The position numbers and the translations under genes were made by a program. From assembly GCA_044508835.1 (NCBI GenBank), contig JBIQHD010000021.1, positions 1 to 64,000 of the forward strand: a DNA stretch of 64,000 nt. The letters run 5' to 3'. Positions 7,652 to 16,343 of this stretch are shown in pieces; positions within the stretch are counted from its first letter, which is position 1, and each line of letters opens with the position of its first letter. The notes under the pieces are model-generated. The model was given only the letters and a program-made list of their open reading frames with translations. It was not told where the DNA came from and ran no database searches. Source of the stretch: JAKFDI01 sp044508835 (GTDB lineage: Bacteria > Pseudomonadota > Gammaproteobacteria > Burkholderiales > Burkholderiaceae_C).

Positions 7652-9148
7652 TCAACCCAACTTCACCGGCACGAAGATCTTCTCCCCGCCGCGCTGCACC
7701 AGCAGCGCCACGCTCTTCGGCTCCTTGTCGAGCACCTTGCGGATCTCGTCGATCGACTGCACCGTGCGGCCGTTGATGGCGAGCAGCACGTCGCCCGGCT
7801 CGATGCCCGCGCGCGCCGCCGGGCCGGCGGCGTCCTGCACCACCAGGCCGCCCGGCACGCCGGCGGCGCGGCGCTCGTCGGGGCTGAGCGGGCGCAGCGC
7901 CAGGCCGAGGTGGCCCTTCTCCACCTCGCCGCCGGCGGCCGAGGCGGTCTGCGCCGGGTCGGCGGCCTGCAGCCGGGCCGTCAGGTCCTCCTCGGCGCCG
8001 TGGCGCCACACCTTCAGGCTGGCGCTGTCGCCGGGCTTGGCCATCGCGATCGCGCTCGACAGCTCGCCCGAGCGCTCGATCTCCCGGCCGTTGACCGAAA
8101 GAATCACGTCGCCCGACGCCAGGCCCGCGGCGGCGGCCGCGCTGCCCGGCATGACCTGCGCCACCAGCGCGCCGCGGGGCCGCTTCAGGCCGAAGGAATC
8201 GGCCAGCGCCTGGTTCACGTCCTGCACCGTCACGCCCAGGCGCGCATGCACCGCATGGCCGGTCTCGACGATCTGGCTCTTGACGTGCAGCGCCACGTCG
8301 ATCGGGATCGCGAAGCTCAGGCCCTGGTAGCCGCCGCTCTGCGAATAGATCTGCGCGTTGATGCCCACCACGCGGCCCTGTCCGTCGAACAGCGGGCCGC
8401 CCGAGTTGCCGGGGTTCACCGCCGCATCGGTCTGGATGAAGGGCACGGCGCTGTCGCCCGGCAGCGAGCGGCCCTTGGCGCTCACGATGCCCTGCGTGGC
8501 CGTCTGCTCCAGGCCGAAGGGCGCGCCGATGGCCAGCACCGGGTCGCCGACGTACAGCGTCGACGGGTCGCCCAGCTGCACCGTGGGCAGGCCCGTGGCC
8601 TGCACGCGCAGCACGGCCACGTCGGTCACCGGGTCGGCGCCCAGCACCTTGGCGGCGTACTCGCGCCGGTCGGACAGCTTGACGGTGACCTCCTTCGCGT
8701 CGCGCACCACGTGGGCGTTGGTGAGGATCAGGCCGTCGGCGCTGAGGATGAAGCCCGAGCCGATGCCGCGGAACGGCTGCTCCGCCGAACCGCCGCCGCG
8801 CGGCATGCCCGGAAAGCCCGGCAGCCCGCGGAAGAACTGGAAGAACGGGTCGTCCTCGGCGCCGGGCGGCACGCCGCGCATCTGCATCGCGGCCTCGTGC
8901 ACGCCCGACACGGTGATGCCCACCACCGCCGGCGCCGACTGCTGCACGATGGCGCGGAAATCGGGCACGCCGGCGGCCTTCATCGGCACCGGCACGGCCG
9001 CCGGCGCGGCGGCCACGCGGGTGGCCGCCTCCGGCTTGTCCTTCCTGCTCCAGGGCAGGTCGAAGGCCCCGGCGCTGGTGACGGTGCCGGCCACGACGCC
9101 GGCAGCGACGAGGGAGGCGGCAAGCGCCGTGTTGCGGATCTTGGCCAT
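7652..9148 (-). CDS. HtrA/Do-family periplasmic serine protease
   Basis: A 498-residue DegP/DegQ/MucD-type protease and chaperone. A cleavable signal or membrane anchor is visible at residues 7-29 (ALAASLVAAGVVAGTVTSAGA). The trypsin-like domain has the full triad: H146 in LTNAHVV, D176 in TDVAVL and S249 in GNSGGP. Two PDZ domains follow (about 285-380 and 405-495). It should degrade or refold misfolded envelope proteins. The ATG at 9148 has an AGGAG box eight bases upstream. It is convergent with the thioesterase gene across a repeat-filled gap. Confidence 0.92.
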   Translation of the reverse strand: MAKIRNTALAASLVAAGVVAGTVTSAGAFDLPWSRKDKPEAATRVAAAPAAVPVPMKAAGVPDFRAIVQQSAPAVVGITVSGVHEAAMQMRGVPPGAEDDPFFQFFRGLPGFPGMPRGGGSAEQPFRGIGSGFILSADGLILTNAHVVRDAKEVTVKLSDRREYAAKVLGADPVTDVAVLRVQATGLPTVQLGDPSTLYVGDPVLAIGAPFGLEQTATQGIVSAKGRSLPGDSAVPFIQTDAAVNPGNSGGPLFDGQGRVVGINAQIYSQSGGYQGLSFAIPIDVALHVKSQIVETGHAVHARLGVTVQDVNQALADSFGLKRPRGALVAQVMPGSAAAAAGLASGDVILSVNGREIERSGELSSAIAMAKPGDSASLKVWRHGAEEDLTARLQAADPAQTASAAGGEVEKGHLGLALRPLSPDERRAAGVPGGLVVQDAAGPAARAGIEPGDVLLAINGRTVQSIDEIRKVLDKEPKSVALLVQRGGEKIFVPVKLG

Positions 9149-9303
9149 GGCATTTCTCCTTGCTGTGCGGCGGGCGGCGGGTTGCCGCTCGCGTCAGGAA
9201 GAAGGTAGGTGCCGTGGGTTAGCGCCCGGTTAGCGCTGCATGAGGCGAACGTTAAGCGGCCGGCCGGGCGCCGCACGGGCCGGCCGGCGCGGCGGGGACC
9301 GGC

Positions 9304-9750
9304 CTATTCCGGAATGTCGGGCTCCACCAGCGCGGCCAGCTGCAGCAGCGAGTCCTGCCAGCCGAGATAGCACATCTCCAGCGGAATGGCCTCGGGGATG
9401 CCTTCCTGCGCCACCGACAGCTCCGTCCCGCAACTCACCGCCTTCAGCGACACGGTGACCTGCAGCACGCCCGGCAGGCCCGGGTCGTCGAACCGGTCGG
9501 TGTAGCGCAGCCGCTCGTTCGGCACGAGCTCGAGGTACTCGCCCGAGAACGAATGGCCGTTGCCGGTCGAGAAGTTGTGGAACGACATGCGGAAGCCGCC
9601 GCCGACCTTCGGCTCGAAGTGGTGGACCTTGCAGGTGAACCCGTGCGGCGGCAGCCACTTGGCCATGGCGTCGGCGTCGAGAAAGGCGCGGTAGACCCTC
9701 TCGGGCGGGGCGCGCAGGACACGATGGAGGCGGACAGTTCGTTCGGACAT
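9304..9750 (-). CDS. SRPBCC (AHSA1-like) domain protein
   Basis: A 148-residue START/Bet v 1-like protein. The N-terminal strand RTVRLHRVLRAPPERVYRAFLDADAMAKWLPPHGF and the later FSGEYLELVPNERLRYTDRFDDP are hallmarks of the activator-of-Hsp90-ATPase-1-like family. These proteins bind hydrophobic ligands, and no specific reaction can be assigned. The start at 9750 has an AAGGAG box at a good distance. The in-frame extension to 9795 has no such support. It is the first of several small minus-strand genes of unrelated families, each with its own ribosome-binding site. Confidence 0.8.
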   Translation of the reverse strand: MSERTVRLHRVLRAPPERVYRAFLDADAMAKWLPPHGFTCKVHHFEPKVGGGFRMSFHNFSTGNGHSFSGEYLELVPNERLRYTDRFDDPGLPGVLQVTVSLKAVSCGTELSVAQEGIPEAIPLEMCYLGWQDSLLQLAALVEPDIPE

Positions 9751-9849
9751 GGAAAGCTCCTTCGGGGGGATAAGTGAGACATCGAACCCGGCCACGCCGG
9801 GCCCTGTCCCTTGGTCGAACGCGCGCGGCCGGTTTCGACGCGGCGCTTC

Positions 9850-10272
9850 TCAGGGATTACCCGCATTCAACGCCCTACCGGCGGACCCCGCATGGCACCT
9901 GGCGGCCACGTACGGCGCGAGCCCGATGACGAGAAGGACGACCGGCCAGAGGTTGCCGTCCGCGAACGTGTAGGCGTCGAGCAGCTCAGGCCATGGCTTG
10001 TGCTGAACGAGGCGCCCCAGGCCGAACTCGAAGGCGAGCGTCAGGCACAGCCAGAGCGCCCCGATCCGCAGGCCTTGGGAAGCCGGCATGCCCTTCACGC
10101 GGCGAACGAAGACATGGGCGACGAGCGCCACCGCCAGGCACAGCAGCACGCCGCTCAGGACGAGGCCGCGGCTCTTGCCGAGCGAGGGGATGAGGACGGC
10201 CTCGCGAAGGACGCCGTTCGCCACCGCCAGCAGCAGAAGGACCAGCCAGGCCGCGAGAGACTTGAGCAGCAC
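9850..10272 (-). CDS. Small multi-pass membrane protein, function unknown
   Basis: A 140-residue protein with four predicted transmembrane helices: MLLKSLAAWLVLLLLAVANG at the N-terminus, GLVLSGVLLCLAVALVAHVF, IGALWLCLTLAFEFGLG and NLWPVVLLVIGLAPYVAA. The GTG start at 10272 follows AGAGGAACCTCC. The segment between helices 3 and 4 (LVQHKPWPELLDAYTF) is typical of small uncharacterised inner-membrane proteins seen across proteobacteria. I do not recognise a function. Confidence 0.6.
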   Translation of the reverse strand: MLLKSLAAWLVLLLLAVANGVLREAVLIPSLGKSRGLVLSGVLLCLAVALVAHVFVRRVKGMPASQGLRIGALWLCLTLAFEFGLGRLVQHKPWPELLDAYTFADGNLWPVVLLVIGLAPYVAARCHAGSAGRALNAGNP

Positions 10273-10344
10273 GGAGGTTCCTCTTGGAGTCGGACGGTGG
10301 ACGGGGGTTGAGGCCGCTGCCGGAAGACGCCCGCTGGCGAGCGG

Positions 10345-10761
10345 CTAAGCCGCATCGGCTGCTTCGCTGACCGCTCGCATGAAGGCGCCATGATCCGTGG
10401 GCGAGACAAGCACGGTCTTTCCCGCGCCGTACTCGATCCTCAGCCTGTCCAGCGAGAGCGCCGGGCTCGACCATGCCGCCCTGGTGGGAGCCATGCGGGT
10501 GATCTCGGACAGCGGAATGCGCCAGCCGAACGGGCCACTGCGGATGACGAGCGCCCGATCCTTCACGGCATAGCTCGTCGACAGAAGAATCCACAGCGGA
10601 AGGCCGGCTCCAACGGCCACCAGCAGGACGGGGCCCAGCAGCCCGAAGCGCACATCACGAGACGGCAGGGCATACGCGGCAAGCAGTGCCATGGCCGCCG
10701 CGAGCACAAGCGTGATGACGACCCATGCGTCCACCTTGGAGCGAAACCGCGTGACGTGCAT
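10345..10761 (-). CDS. PH-domain-like membrane protein
   Basis: A 138-residue protein with two N-terminal transmembrane helices (VVITLVLAAAMALLAAYAL and FGLLGPVLLVAVGAGLPLWILL). A soluble C-terminal domain follows, STSYAVKDRALVIRSGPFGWRIPLSEITRM, which is the usual opening of bacterial PH-like (bPH_2/YdbT-like) domains. The start at 10761 has an AAAGGAGG box. Members are uncharacterised membrane proteins, and no partner is evident here. Confidence 0.65.
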   Translation of the reverse strand: MHVTRFRSKVDAWVVITLVLAAAMALLAAYALPSRDVRFGLLGPVLLVAVGAGLPLWILLSTSYAVKDRALVIRSGPFGWRIPLSEITRMAPTRAAWSSPALSLDRLRIEYGAGKTVLVSPTDHGAFMRAVSEAADAA

Positions 10762-10918
10762 ATCCGTGCCTCCTTTGTGCGTGCGCCACGATCCTGCGAC
10801 GGCGAGTCGTCGATCTGAAGCGCGAAGAGCTCTCAACGTCAAGCCCGCCAGCGGTGCCGCCGGTCCCCGCCGACGCCGGCTGACATCCGGCAAACGAGCC
10901 GGAGATCCCTGTCGAGGG

Positions 10919-11422
10919 TCAGGCACCATCCGGGCGGAGCAAGGCCATGGCCCAGACGTCATGCACTTCGCGGCCCACGACACTGGCCTTTCGGCGAAGC
11001 CCCTCGGCCTCGAACCCCAGCCGTTCATAGAGGGCCTTCGCGTTGTGGTTGTCGTCACGAACGGTCAGCTCGATACGCGCCAGGCCGTTCGCCCAGCTTC
11101 TGGCGATGGCGGCCTCCATCAGCCGGCGGCCAAGCCCCTGGTGACGCGCCTCGGGCAACAGCCCGATGCCGAGCACTCCGATGTGAGACCTCGACTCACC
11201 CATGACCGATGCGACATCGCACCAGCCGACGACCCTTGAATCGGAGAGAGCCACGAAGTACGGAAAGCCTGACGCCAGCAGGCTTCGATAGAACGCCAAT
11301 GATTGCTCCCAGGGGGGAGCTTTCGTGAATGCGAGGTACTTGCCTTCGCGTGCCACCGAGTCGATGACCCGGTAAAGCTCGGGAAGGTGGGCTTCTTGCG
11401 TGGGCGCGATGGAGAAGCTCAT
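10919..11422 (-). CDS. GNAT-family N-acetyltransferase
   Basis: A 167-residue single-domain acetyltransferase. The acetyl-CoA-binding motif A is visible in IGLLPEARHQGLGRRLMEAAI (Q/RxxGxG/A pattern), followed by IELTVRDDNHNAKALYERLGFEAEG, the conserved C-terminal signature. The acceptor substrate is not predictable. The ATG at 11422 was preferred over a GTG-type extension to 11458 because the GNAT fold starts there and a GGAG lies upstream. It is transcribed in the same direction as its neighbours but with sizeable gaps, so it may have its own promoter. Confidence 0.85.
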   Translation of the reverse strand: MSFSIAPTQEAHLPELYRVIDSVAREGKYLAFTKAPPWEQSLAFYRSLLASGFPYFVALSDSRVVGWCDVASVMGESRSHIGVLGIGLLPEARHQGLGRRLMEAAIARSWANGLARIELTVRDDNHNAKALYERLGFEAEGLRRKASVVGREVHDVWAMALLRPDGA

Positions 11423-11491
11423 GGTGTCCGGTGCTCCGGTTTCGGCGGCGGCCCGCACAGCACACCGCCTGTGGCTATCGGCCGTCAGGCG

Positions 11492-12157
11492 TCAGGCGTC
11501 TGCCGTGTCCCCGCGGCGCCGCAGAACGACATGCGTGGCCTTCTCCGACGCCGTGAAGTCAACGCATTCGTACCCCAGGGCCCGCACGTCGACCCCTTCG
11601 AACAATCGCTCGCCACTGCCGAGCAGGACCGGCGAGATGGCGATGTGCAGCTCGTCGATCAGGCGCGCGCGAAGGTACTGCTGGATGACGTTGGCCCCAC
11701 CGCCAATCCGCACGTCTTTTCCGCCGGCCGCCTCCCGCGCCCGGTCGAGCGCCTCGTGAATTCCGCCGGTGACGAAATGGAACGTCGTGCCGCCTTCCAT
11801 TTCGAGGGGCGGACGCGCATGGTGGGTCAGGACGAAGACGGGGAAGTGATAGGGCGGGTTGTCTCCCCACCACCCTTTCCAGCTCATGTCCGGCCAGGGG
11901 CCGCGAACCGGTCCGAACATGTTCCTTCCGAGAATCCACGCCCCGACATTCCGAAAGCCGCGCGAAGCGTAGTCGTCGTCGATCCCGGTCGTGCCGCCGT
12001 CCTTGCCGAACAAGGCCTGTTGAAACGTGCGTGTCGGGAGTAGCCACTGGTGCAGATCAGTCCCACCAATGCCGAGCGGATGGCTGATGTCCTGGTTCGG
12101 GCCGGCGCCGTAGCCGTCGAGCGAGATGGTGAAGCTTTCAACGCGGACTTGGGTCAT
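11492..12157 (-). CDS. Dihydrofolate-reductase-like (RibD C-terminal family) protein
   Basis: A 221-residue protein of the YyaP/YwjB-type DHFR-like family. VRVESFTISLDGYGAG at the N-terminus, WILGRNMFGP, PVFVLTHHARPPLEMEGGTTFHFVTGG and IGGGANVIQQYLRARLIDELHIAISPVLLGSGERLF are the family blocks. They form an NADPH-binding reductase fold related to the C-terminal half of RibD. The physiological substrate of these stand-alone proteins is not established. The start at 12157 follows GAGGAATCAAG; the longer frame to 12334 has no support. Confidence 0.85.
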   Translation of the reverse strand: MTQVRVESFTISLDGYGAGPNQDISHPLGIGGTDLHQWLLPTRTFQQALFGKDGGTTGIDDDYASRGFRNVGAWILGRNMFGPVRGPWPDMSWKGWWGDNPPYHFPVFVLTHHARPPLEMEGGTTFHFVTGGIHEALDRAREAAGGKDVRIGGGANVIQQYLRARLIDELHIAISPVLLGSGERLFEGVDVRALGYECVDFTASEKATHVVLRRRGDTADA

Positions 12158-12600
12158 CTTGATTCCTCGGTCTGGACGTCCAGAAAGGCCTTTCTCAGAG
12201 CACGCATAGGGACCGCCGTGGATCGAGCATGAAGCACCAACGGGACCCCCTGCGCATCGTTTCAGTCGCCGAAGTGCGCCGCGCGCGACGATCTGGCCGC
12301 GCCTGTCGCGCACACTGCCAAGCCATGGACGCACTCATGCTTGCGCTGCCATCGACTGTCGTTGCGCCATCCCCGGATTCGACAGCGCGCACAGCATAAC
12401 GAGCGTGACGGGTTGTGCCGTGTTCCTCGCCAAGCCTCGGCAGTGCAGCTTCGTGAACCGGAACTGACTCTTCATCACCCGCAGCGATTGCCCCACCTTC
12501 AGGTCACTTCCGAGTCACTTCATGGTCATTGGCGGAATGGGCTTCGGCCGATGGTCAGATCGCCCCGTCATGCCGGGCACGCTCGGAATCCCCACGAGCG
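12158..12600. other. Non-coding gap, nothing recognised
   Basis: The 443 bases between the DHFR-like gene and the next minus-strand gene hold no reading frame with a ribosome-binding site and family-like content. Short frames on both strands are of low quality. No strong hairpin, repeat family member or RNA gene was recognised. The promoter of the DHFR-like gene is presumably at its left end. Base composition begins to drop here toward the AT-richer patch at 12.6-14.2 kb. Confidence 0.6.
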
Positions 12601-13188
12601 CTATGGCACATCGAGCACGGCACTGGATCCGAACTCGGTATCTTGCCCTCCTGCCGCATCCGCCCCCGCGCCGGACGTGCTGAATTCGACGAGATACCTG
12701 CCCGGGGCATCCACCTGCGCGACATACAACAGTTCCGCCCTGGACCCCACGGCCAGCGAGATGGACGTAATCGAGGCTGCGGCACCGTCCAGTGCGGTGA
12801 CCAGTGGCAGCGGACGAAACTGGGTGCGCGGCGCGAGATGGGGCTGCTCAGGCAGACTCGGTGTGAGTAGCGGCGTCACCCGCAGTGAGGTTGGCTGGAT
12901 ATCGATCTTCGCGTCTCGCGATCCCCTGTTGTGGAAGACGACTCGAACCTGAACATGCCTCTCGCTTCCCAGTCTGGGCAGCGACGTCGCGTGCACCTCG
13001 GCATCCACCGACCATGTCTTCGCGAGTTCTATGTCCCGGCGAATCTTCTGAAGCTGGGCTTCGGCGTTCTCTCGCCTCAGTTCTCCACTGAACGTGTACC
13101 AGGTCCACGCCCCACCGATCGCGATGGCCAGAGTCAGAGTCAGCTTGTTGACGACCTCGATGGGTGTCTTGAGGGAATCCCAGTTCAT
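12601..13188 (-). CDS. Membrane-anchored protein of unknown function
   Basis: A 195-residue protein. One hydrophobic segment near the N-terminus (LTLTLAIAIGGAWTWYTF, about residues 17-34) is followed by a short charged helix (SGELRRENAEAQLQKIRRDIELAKTW) and a beta-rich domain of about 130 residues, probably on the outside of the inner membrane. I do not recognise the family. A GAGG box precedes the ATG at 13188. Codon use is less GC-extreme than in neighbours, and together with the next gene it forms a patch that looks acquired. Confidence 0.55.
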   Translation of the reverse strand: MNWDSLKTPIEVVNKLTLTLAIAIGGAWTWYTFSGELRRENAEAQLQKIRRDIELAKTWSVDAEVHATSLPRLGSERHVQVRVVFHNRGSRDAKIDIQPTSLRVTPLLTPSLPEQPHLAPRTQFRPLPLVTALDGAAASITSISLAVGSRAELLYVAQVDAPGRYLVEFSTSGAGADAAGGQDTEFGSSAVLDVP

Positions 13189-13300
13189 GAAATGCCTCGC
13201 AATGGCGCTATCTCATGGCTGCCAACTCTTGATCGTTTGACATGAGCGGCAGCTTGCGGTCGCAGGCCGGAAGCTGTCCTCTCGATGGAATAGTTAGGCG

Positions 13301-13978
13301 TCATGCCGTAGCGCGCCAATGGGAACCGAAATTGAACCTGCTGTGCGGACTGATTTTGTTTGCCAACAAGTAGGCTTCGACGTGCTTTAGTGCTTGGTCG
13401 TAGACCTCTGCAACGAACGCAAGTGGGAACACGAGCTCTCGGTCACCAAAGGAAGACAAGTTTGTGTAGAAGGGCTCCGTCTGTCTGCCAGACCAGTCTG
13501 TGCCGTATCCTGGTTCGCGATACTCGTGGACGAGATTGTTGCGGAAGGTATAGAAGAGTTCTGCGTATCTGTACTTCTTAAGGTCAGCGATTTCGATCGG
13601 CGCTGCATAGCCAACCATTTCATCGAATTTTGGTGAACTCGAAAGCGCCATCCGTCTTCTCGGCGGGTTCTGCCCAAGCCTGCGTGTCGTTTCTCGATAA
13701 AGACGAAAACGAGTTCTTTTCTTCAACCGCAGATGGCAAGCGAGCTGAAAGAGACTGACTCGTTGAGCATCTTGCCAGTCGGTGTGGTTGAGGAGAAGCT
13801 CTAGGAAACGAGCACGATTCTGCGCACCTGGCTGACAAACTGCCTGAGCTAGCGGATCGAGAGCAGAGCAATAGAGTAGCTTCCTATGTAGTTCAGACTC
13901 TACGAGAGAGATCGCTTCGCCTTGGACTCGGAAGTGCTCTATGAACTGCTGAATGCTTTGGCGATAGGGCTTTGTCAT
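13301..13978 (-). CDS. Uncharacterised protein with an HEPN-type Rx4H motif
   Basis: A 225-residue, mostly helical, soluble protein. Toward the C-terminus the segment LFYTFRNNLVHEYREPGYG contains R-N-N-L-V-H, which fits the R-[N/D/H]-x3-H signature of HEPN ribonucleases; the rest is not recognised. The ATG at 13978 follows an AGGGTGG box; a GTG at 13987 is the alternative. The DNA is clearly less GC-rich than the flanking genes. No antitoxin-like partner is adjacent; the next minus-strand gene is the membrane-anchored protein at 12601-13188. HEPN assignment rests on one motif and on helix content only. Confidence 0.5.
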   Translation of the reverse strand: MTKPYRQSIQQFIEHFRVQGEAISLVESELHRKLLYCSALDPLAQAVCQPGAQNRARFLELLLNHTDWQDAQRVSLFQLACHLRLKKRTRFRLYRETTRRLGQNPPRRRMALSSSPKFDEMVGYAAPIEIADLKKYRYAELFYTFRNNLVHEYREPGYGTDWSGRQTEPFYTNLSSFGDRELVFPLAFVAEVYDQALKHVEAYLLANKISPHSRFNFGSHWRATA

Positions 13979-14206
13979 GACGCCCACCCTGATTTAGGCA
14001 GCAACGCTGCCACGTATACAAACTGGATAGCACGGCAGATCTGCCGCATAACTCGGATCACAAGTAGGCCGAATCTTTCGCAAGCCCTTGATTCTCCCGA
14101 GGCACGATCCCAGCGCACATGCTGCATAACCCGTACTTTCCGAACCGGATACGCAGCACATCCTCGCCGCCACACTTACCTGATCGAGTCGCCCCCGGTA
14201 CAGGCA

Positions 14207-15535
14207 TCACCGCCGCCCCGCCGCATCGCCACCCCACCGCACCTCCACCCGCAACCCACCCCGCGCCGAATCACTCAAGCCGACATTCGCCCCATGCCGC
14301 TGCGCCACCTGCCGCACGATGGCCAGGCCGAGCCCCGTGCCCGGCTCGTCGCGCGCGCTGCCGCGGTAGAACCGATCGAACACGCGCCCGCGTTCCGCAG
14401 CGGGAATGCCGGGCCCGTCGTCGTCGACGACCAGCACGGCGCCCTGCCCCTCGGCCGCCACCTGCACCTCGACTTGCGCGCCCGGCGGCGAGTAGCGCAG
14501 CGCGTTGTCCACCAGGTTGCGCGCCAGCATCGCGAGCTGCGCACGGTCGCCGTGCACCGGCACGGCGGCATCGTCGGCAGGCTGCACGTCGAGCGCGAGG
14601 CGCGAGGCGCGCGCGTGCGCGAAGGGCACGGCGTCGGCCACCGCCTGGCGCGCCAGCTCGGCCAGGTCCACGGGTTCGTGCGCGCCGGGCGCGGCGCCCG
14701 GCTCGGTGCGCGCGAGCGTCAGCAGCTGCTCGACGAGCCGCGTGGCGCGCTCCACGCCTTCGGTGAGCGCCGCGGTGGCCGCGCCGCGCGCCGCGTCGTC
14801 GGCGGCGCGCTGCAGCAGTTGCAGCTGCAGCTTGAGCGCGGTGAGCGGCGAGCGCAGCTCGTGCGCCGCGTCGGCGACGAAGGCGCGCTGCGCATCCATC
14901 GACTGGCCGAGCCGGCCGAGCAGCGCATTGAGCGAGCCGACCAGCGGCGCCACCTCGTCGGGCAGGCCGCGGGTGGACAGCGGCTCGAGCGAGGCCGCAT
15001 CGCGGCTGCGCACCTCGGCGGCCACGCGGCGCAGCGGGCGCAGGGTGGCGGCGGCGAGCCACCACACGGCCAGCGCCATCAGCGGCGCGAGCAGCAGCAG
15101 CGGGCTCACGCTGCGCAGCGCGGCGTCGGCGGCGAGGCGCTCGCGGATCTCGCGCGGCTGCGCCACCTGGATCACGCGCTCGGCGGTGGCCACGCTGAAG
15201 GTGCGCCACTGGCGCGTGGCGCTGTCGACGTCGGCGAAGCCGAGGAAGGCGCGGCCCGGCAGGTCGGGGTGCTCGCGCGAGGCGTAGATGCTGCGCCCGT
15301 CCACCGTCCAGATCTGCACCACGAAGTCGAGCTGCTGGTCGGCGAGCGCGCGGGCCTGCGCCGGCGCGATGGCGCCCTGGTCGCGCAGCGACAGCGCCAT
15401 CTGCCGCAGCTGGTAGTCGAACAGCGCCTGCGTCTCGGCCAGCACGCTGCGGTAGGTGACGGCGCCCATCAGCGCCGCGGCGGCGGCCAGCGTGACCAGC
15501 AGCGTGAGCAGCAGCCGCAGGCGGATGGAGTTCAT
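14207..15535 (-). CDS. Sensor histidine kinase, QseC/TctE-like
   Basis: A 442-residue inner-membrane kinase. Transmembrane helices lie at about residues 7-27 and 143-163 and enclose a periplasmic sensor of about 115 residues. A HAMP-like linker follows (LRPLRRVAAEVRSRD). H225 in AAHELRSPL is the phospho-acceptor; the N box NLVDNALRYSPP, G1 DDDGPGIP, FDRFYRG and G2 GTGLGLAI form the ATPase domain. Its start overlaps the response-regulator stop as ATGA. The signal is unknown; the neighbouring PQQ-dehydrogenase gene is a candidate target. Confidence 0.93.
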   Translation of the reverse strand: MNSIRLRLLLTLLVTLAAAAALMGAVTYRSVLAETQALFDYQLRQMALSLRDQGAIAPAQARALADQQLDFVVQIWTVDGRSIYASREHPDLPGRAFLGFADVDSATRQWRTFSVATAERVIQVAQPREIRERLAADAALRSVSPLLLLAPLMALAVWWLAAATLRPLRRVAAEVRSRDAASLEPLSTRGLPDEVAPLVGSLNALLGRLGQSMDAQRAFVADAAHELRSPLTALKLQLQLLQRAADDAARGAATAALTEGVERATRLVEQLLTLARTEPGAAPGAHEPVDLAELARQAVADAVPFAHARASRLALDVQPADDAAVPVHGDRAQLAMLARNLVDNALRYSPPGAQVEVQVAAEGQGAVLVVDDDGPGIPAAERGRVFDRFYRGSARDEPGTGLGLAIVRQVAQRHGANVGLSDSARGGLRVEVRWGGDAAGRR

Positions 15536-16221
15536 CGCGGCTCGGCGGGCGCGTCGGGTGCCGCCTTGGCGTCGACGAAGTAGCCGACGCCGCGCACGTT
15601 CTGGATGAAGCCGGCGCCGAGCTTGCGCCGCAGCTGGTGGATGTAGACGGAGACGGCGTTGCTCTCGATCTCCTCGCCCCAGCCGTAGAGCCGGTCTTCG
15701 AGCTGCGCGCGAGAGAGCAGCGCGCCGGGCCGCACCATCAGCGCCTCGAGCACGGCGAACTCGCGCGCCGAGAGCAGCACCGGCTCGCCGGCGCGCGTGA
15801 CCTGGCGCGTGGCCGGGTCGAGCGTGACGGCGCCCGCCGTGAGCAGCGGCTGCGCGCGCCCGCTGTGGCGGCGGGCCACGGCGCGGATGCGGGCGTTGAG
15901 CTCGTCCAGGTCGAAGGGCTTGACGAGGTAGTCGTCGGCGCCGGCGTCCAGGCCCGCCACGCGGTCGGTGGTGGCGTCACGCGCGGTGAGCACGATGGCG
16001 GGCGTGGCGTCGCCGCGGGCGCGCAGGCCGCGCAGCACGTCCAGGCCGTCGCCGCGCGGCAGGCCGAGGTCGAGCAGCACCAGGTCGAAGCGCTCGGTGG
16101 CCAGGGTCTGCGCGGCGGCCTCGGCGTCGCGCACCCAGTCGACGGCATGGCCTTCGAGGCGCAGCGCGCCGCGCAGGCTGTCGCCGATCATGCGGTCGTC
16201 TTCGACGAGGAGCAGGCGCAT
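15532..16221 (-). CDS. OmpR-family response regulator, QseB-like
   Basis: A 229-residue regulator. The receiver domain (1-120) has acidic residues in LLVEDDRM, the phospho-acceptor D51 in LLDLGLP and K101 in LVKPF. The winged-helix domain (about 130-220) ends with SNAVSVYIHQLRRKLG and VRGVGYFV, the OmpR-class recognition-helix and wing pattern. It is coupled to the downstream kinase gene by a four-base overlap. The upstream gap of 122 bases contains a hairpin repeat (16268-16303), so the operon promoter should lie between that repeat and 16221, or read through from the dehydrogenase gene. Confidence 0.93.
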   Translation of the reverse strand: MRLLLVEDDRMIGDSLRGALRLEGHAVDWVRDAEAAAQTLATERFDLVLLDLGLPRGDGLDVLRGLRARGDATPAIVLTARDATTDRVAGLDAGADDYLVKPFDLDELNARIRAVARRHSGRAQPLLTAGAVTLDPATRQVTRAGEPVLLSAREFAVLEALMVRPGALLSRAQLEDRLYGWGEEIESNAVSVYIHQLRRKLGAGFIQNVRGVGYFVDAKAAPDAPAEPR

Positions 16222-16267
16222 CGGCAGTTCGTGGAATGGGGAAGCGTCACAGGATAGCGGCGGGGCA

Positions 16268-16303
16268 CCCTCACCCCAACCCTCTCCCGCAAGCGGGAGA
16301 GGG
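16268..16303. repeat. Half copy of the CCCTCACCCC/CCCTCTCCCGC hairpin repeat
   Basis: CCCTCACCCCAACC is followed by a perfect 11-bp hairpin, CCCTCTCCCGC-AA-GCGGGAGAGGG (16280-16303). The same unit occurs twice as a double, mirror-image form in the liv operon (25493-25584 and 26549-26661). Here only one arm is present, between the dehydrogenase and the response regulator. It could act as a transcription attenuator but has no T-tract. Confidence 0.8.
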
Positions 16304-16343
16304 GGCCGCTGCTGCCTCGCCTCGACGGGCGAGAGGGTTTCTT

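Noticed and set aside
12195..12952. Short frames between the DHFR-like gene and the membrane-anchored protein
   Set aside because: Both strands show only short frames without boxes, and they overlap in all directions; no family resemblance.
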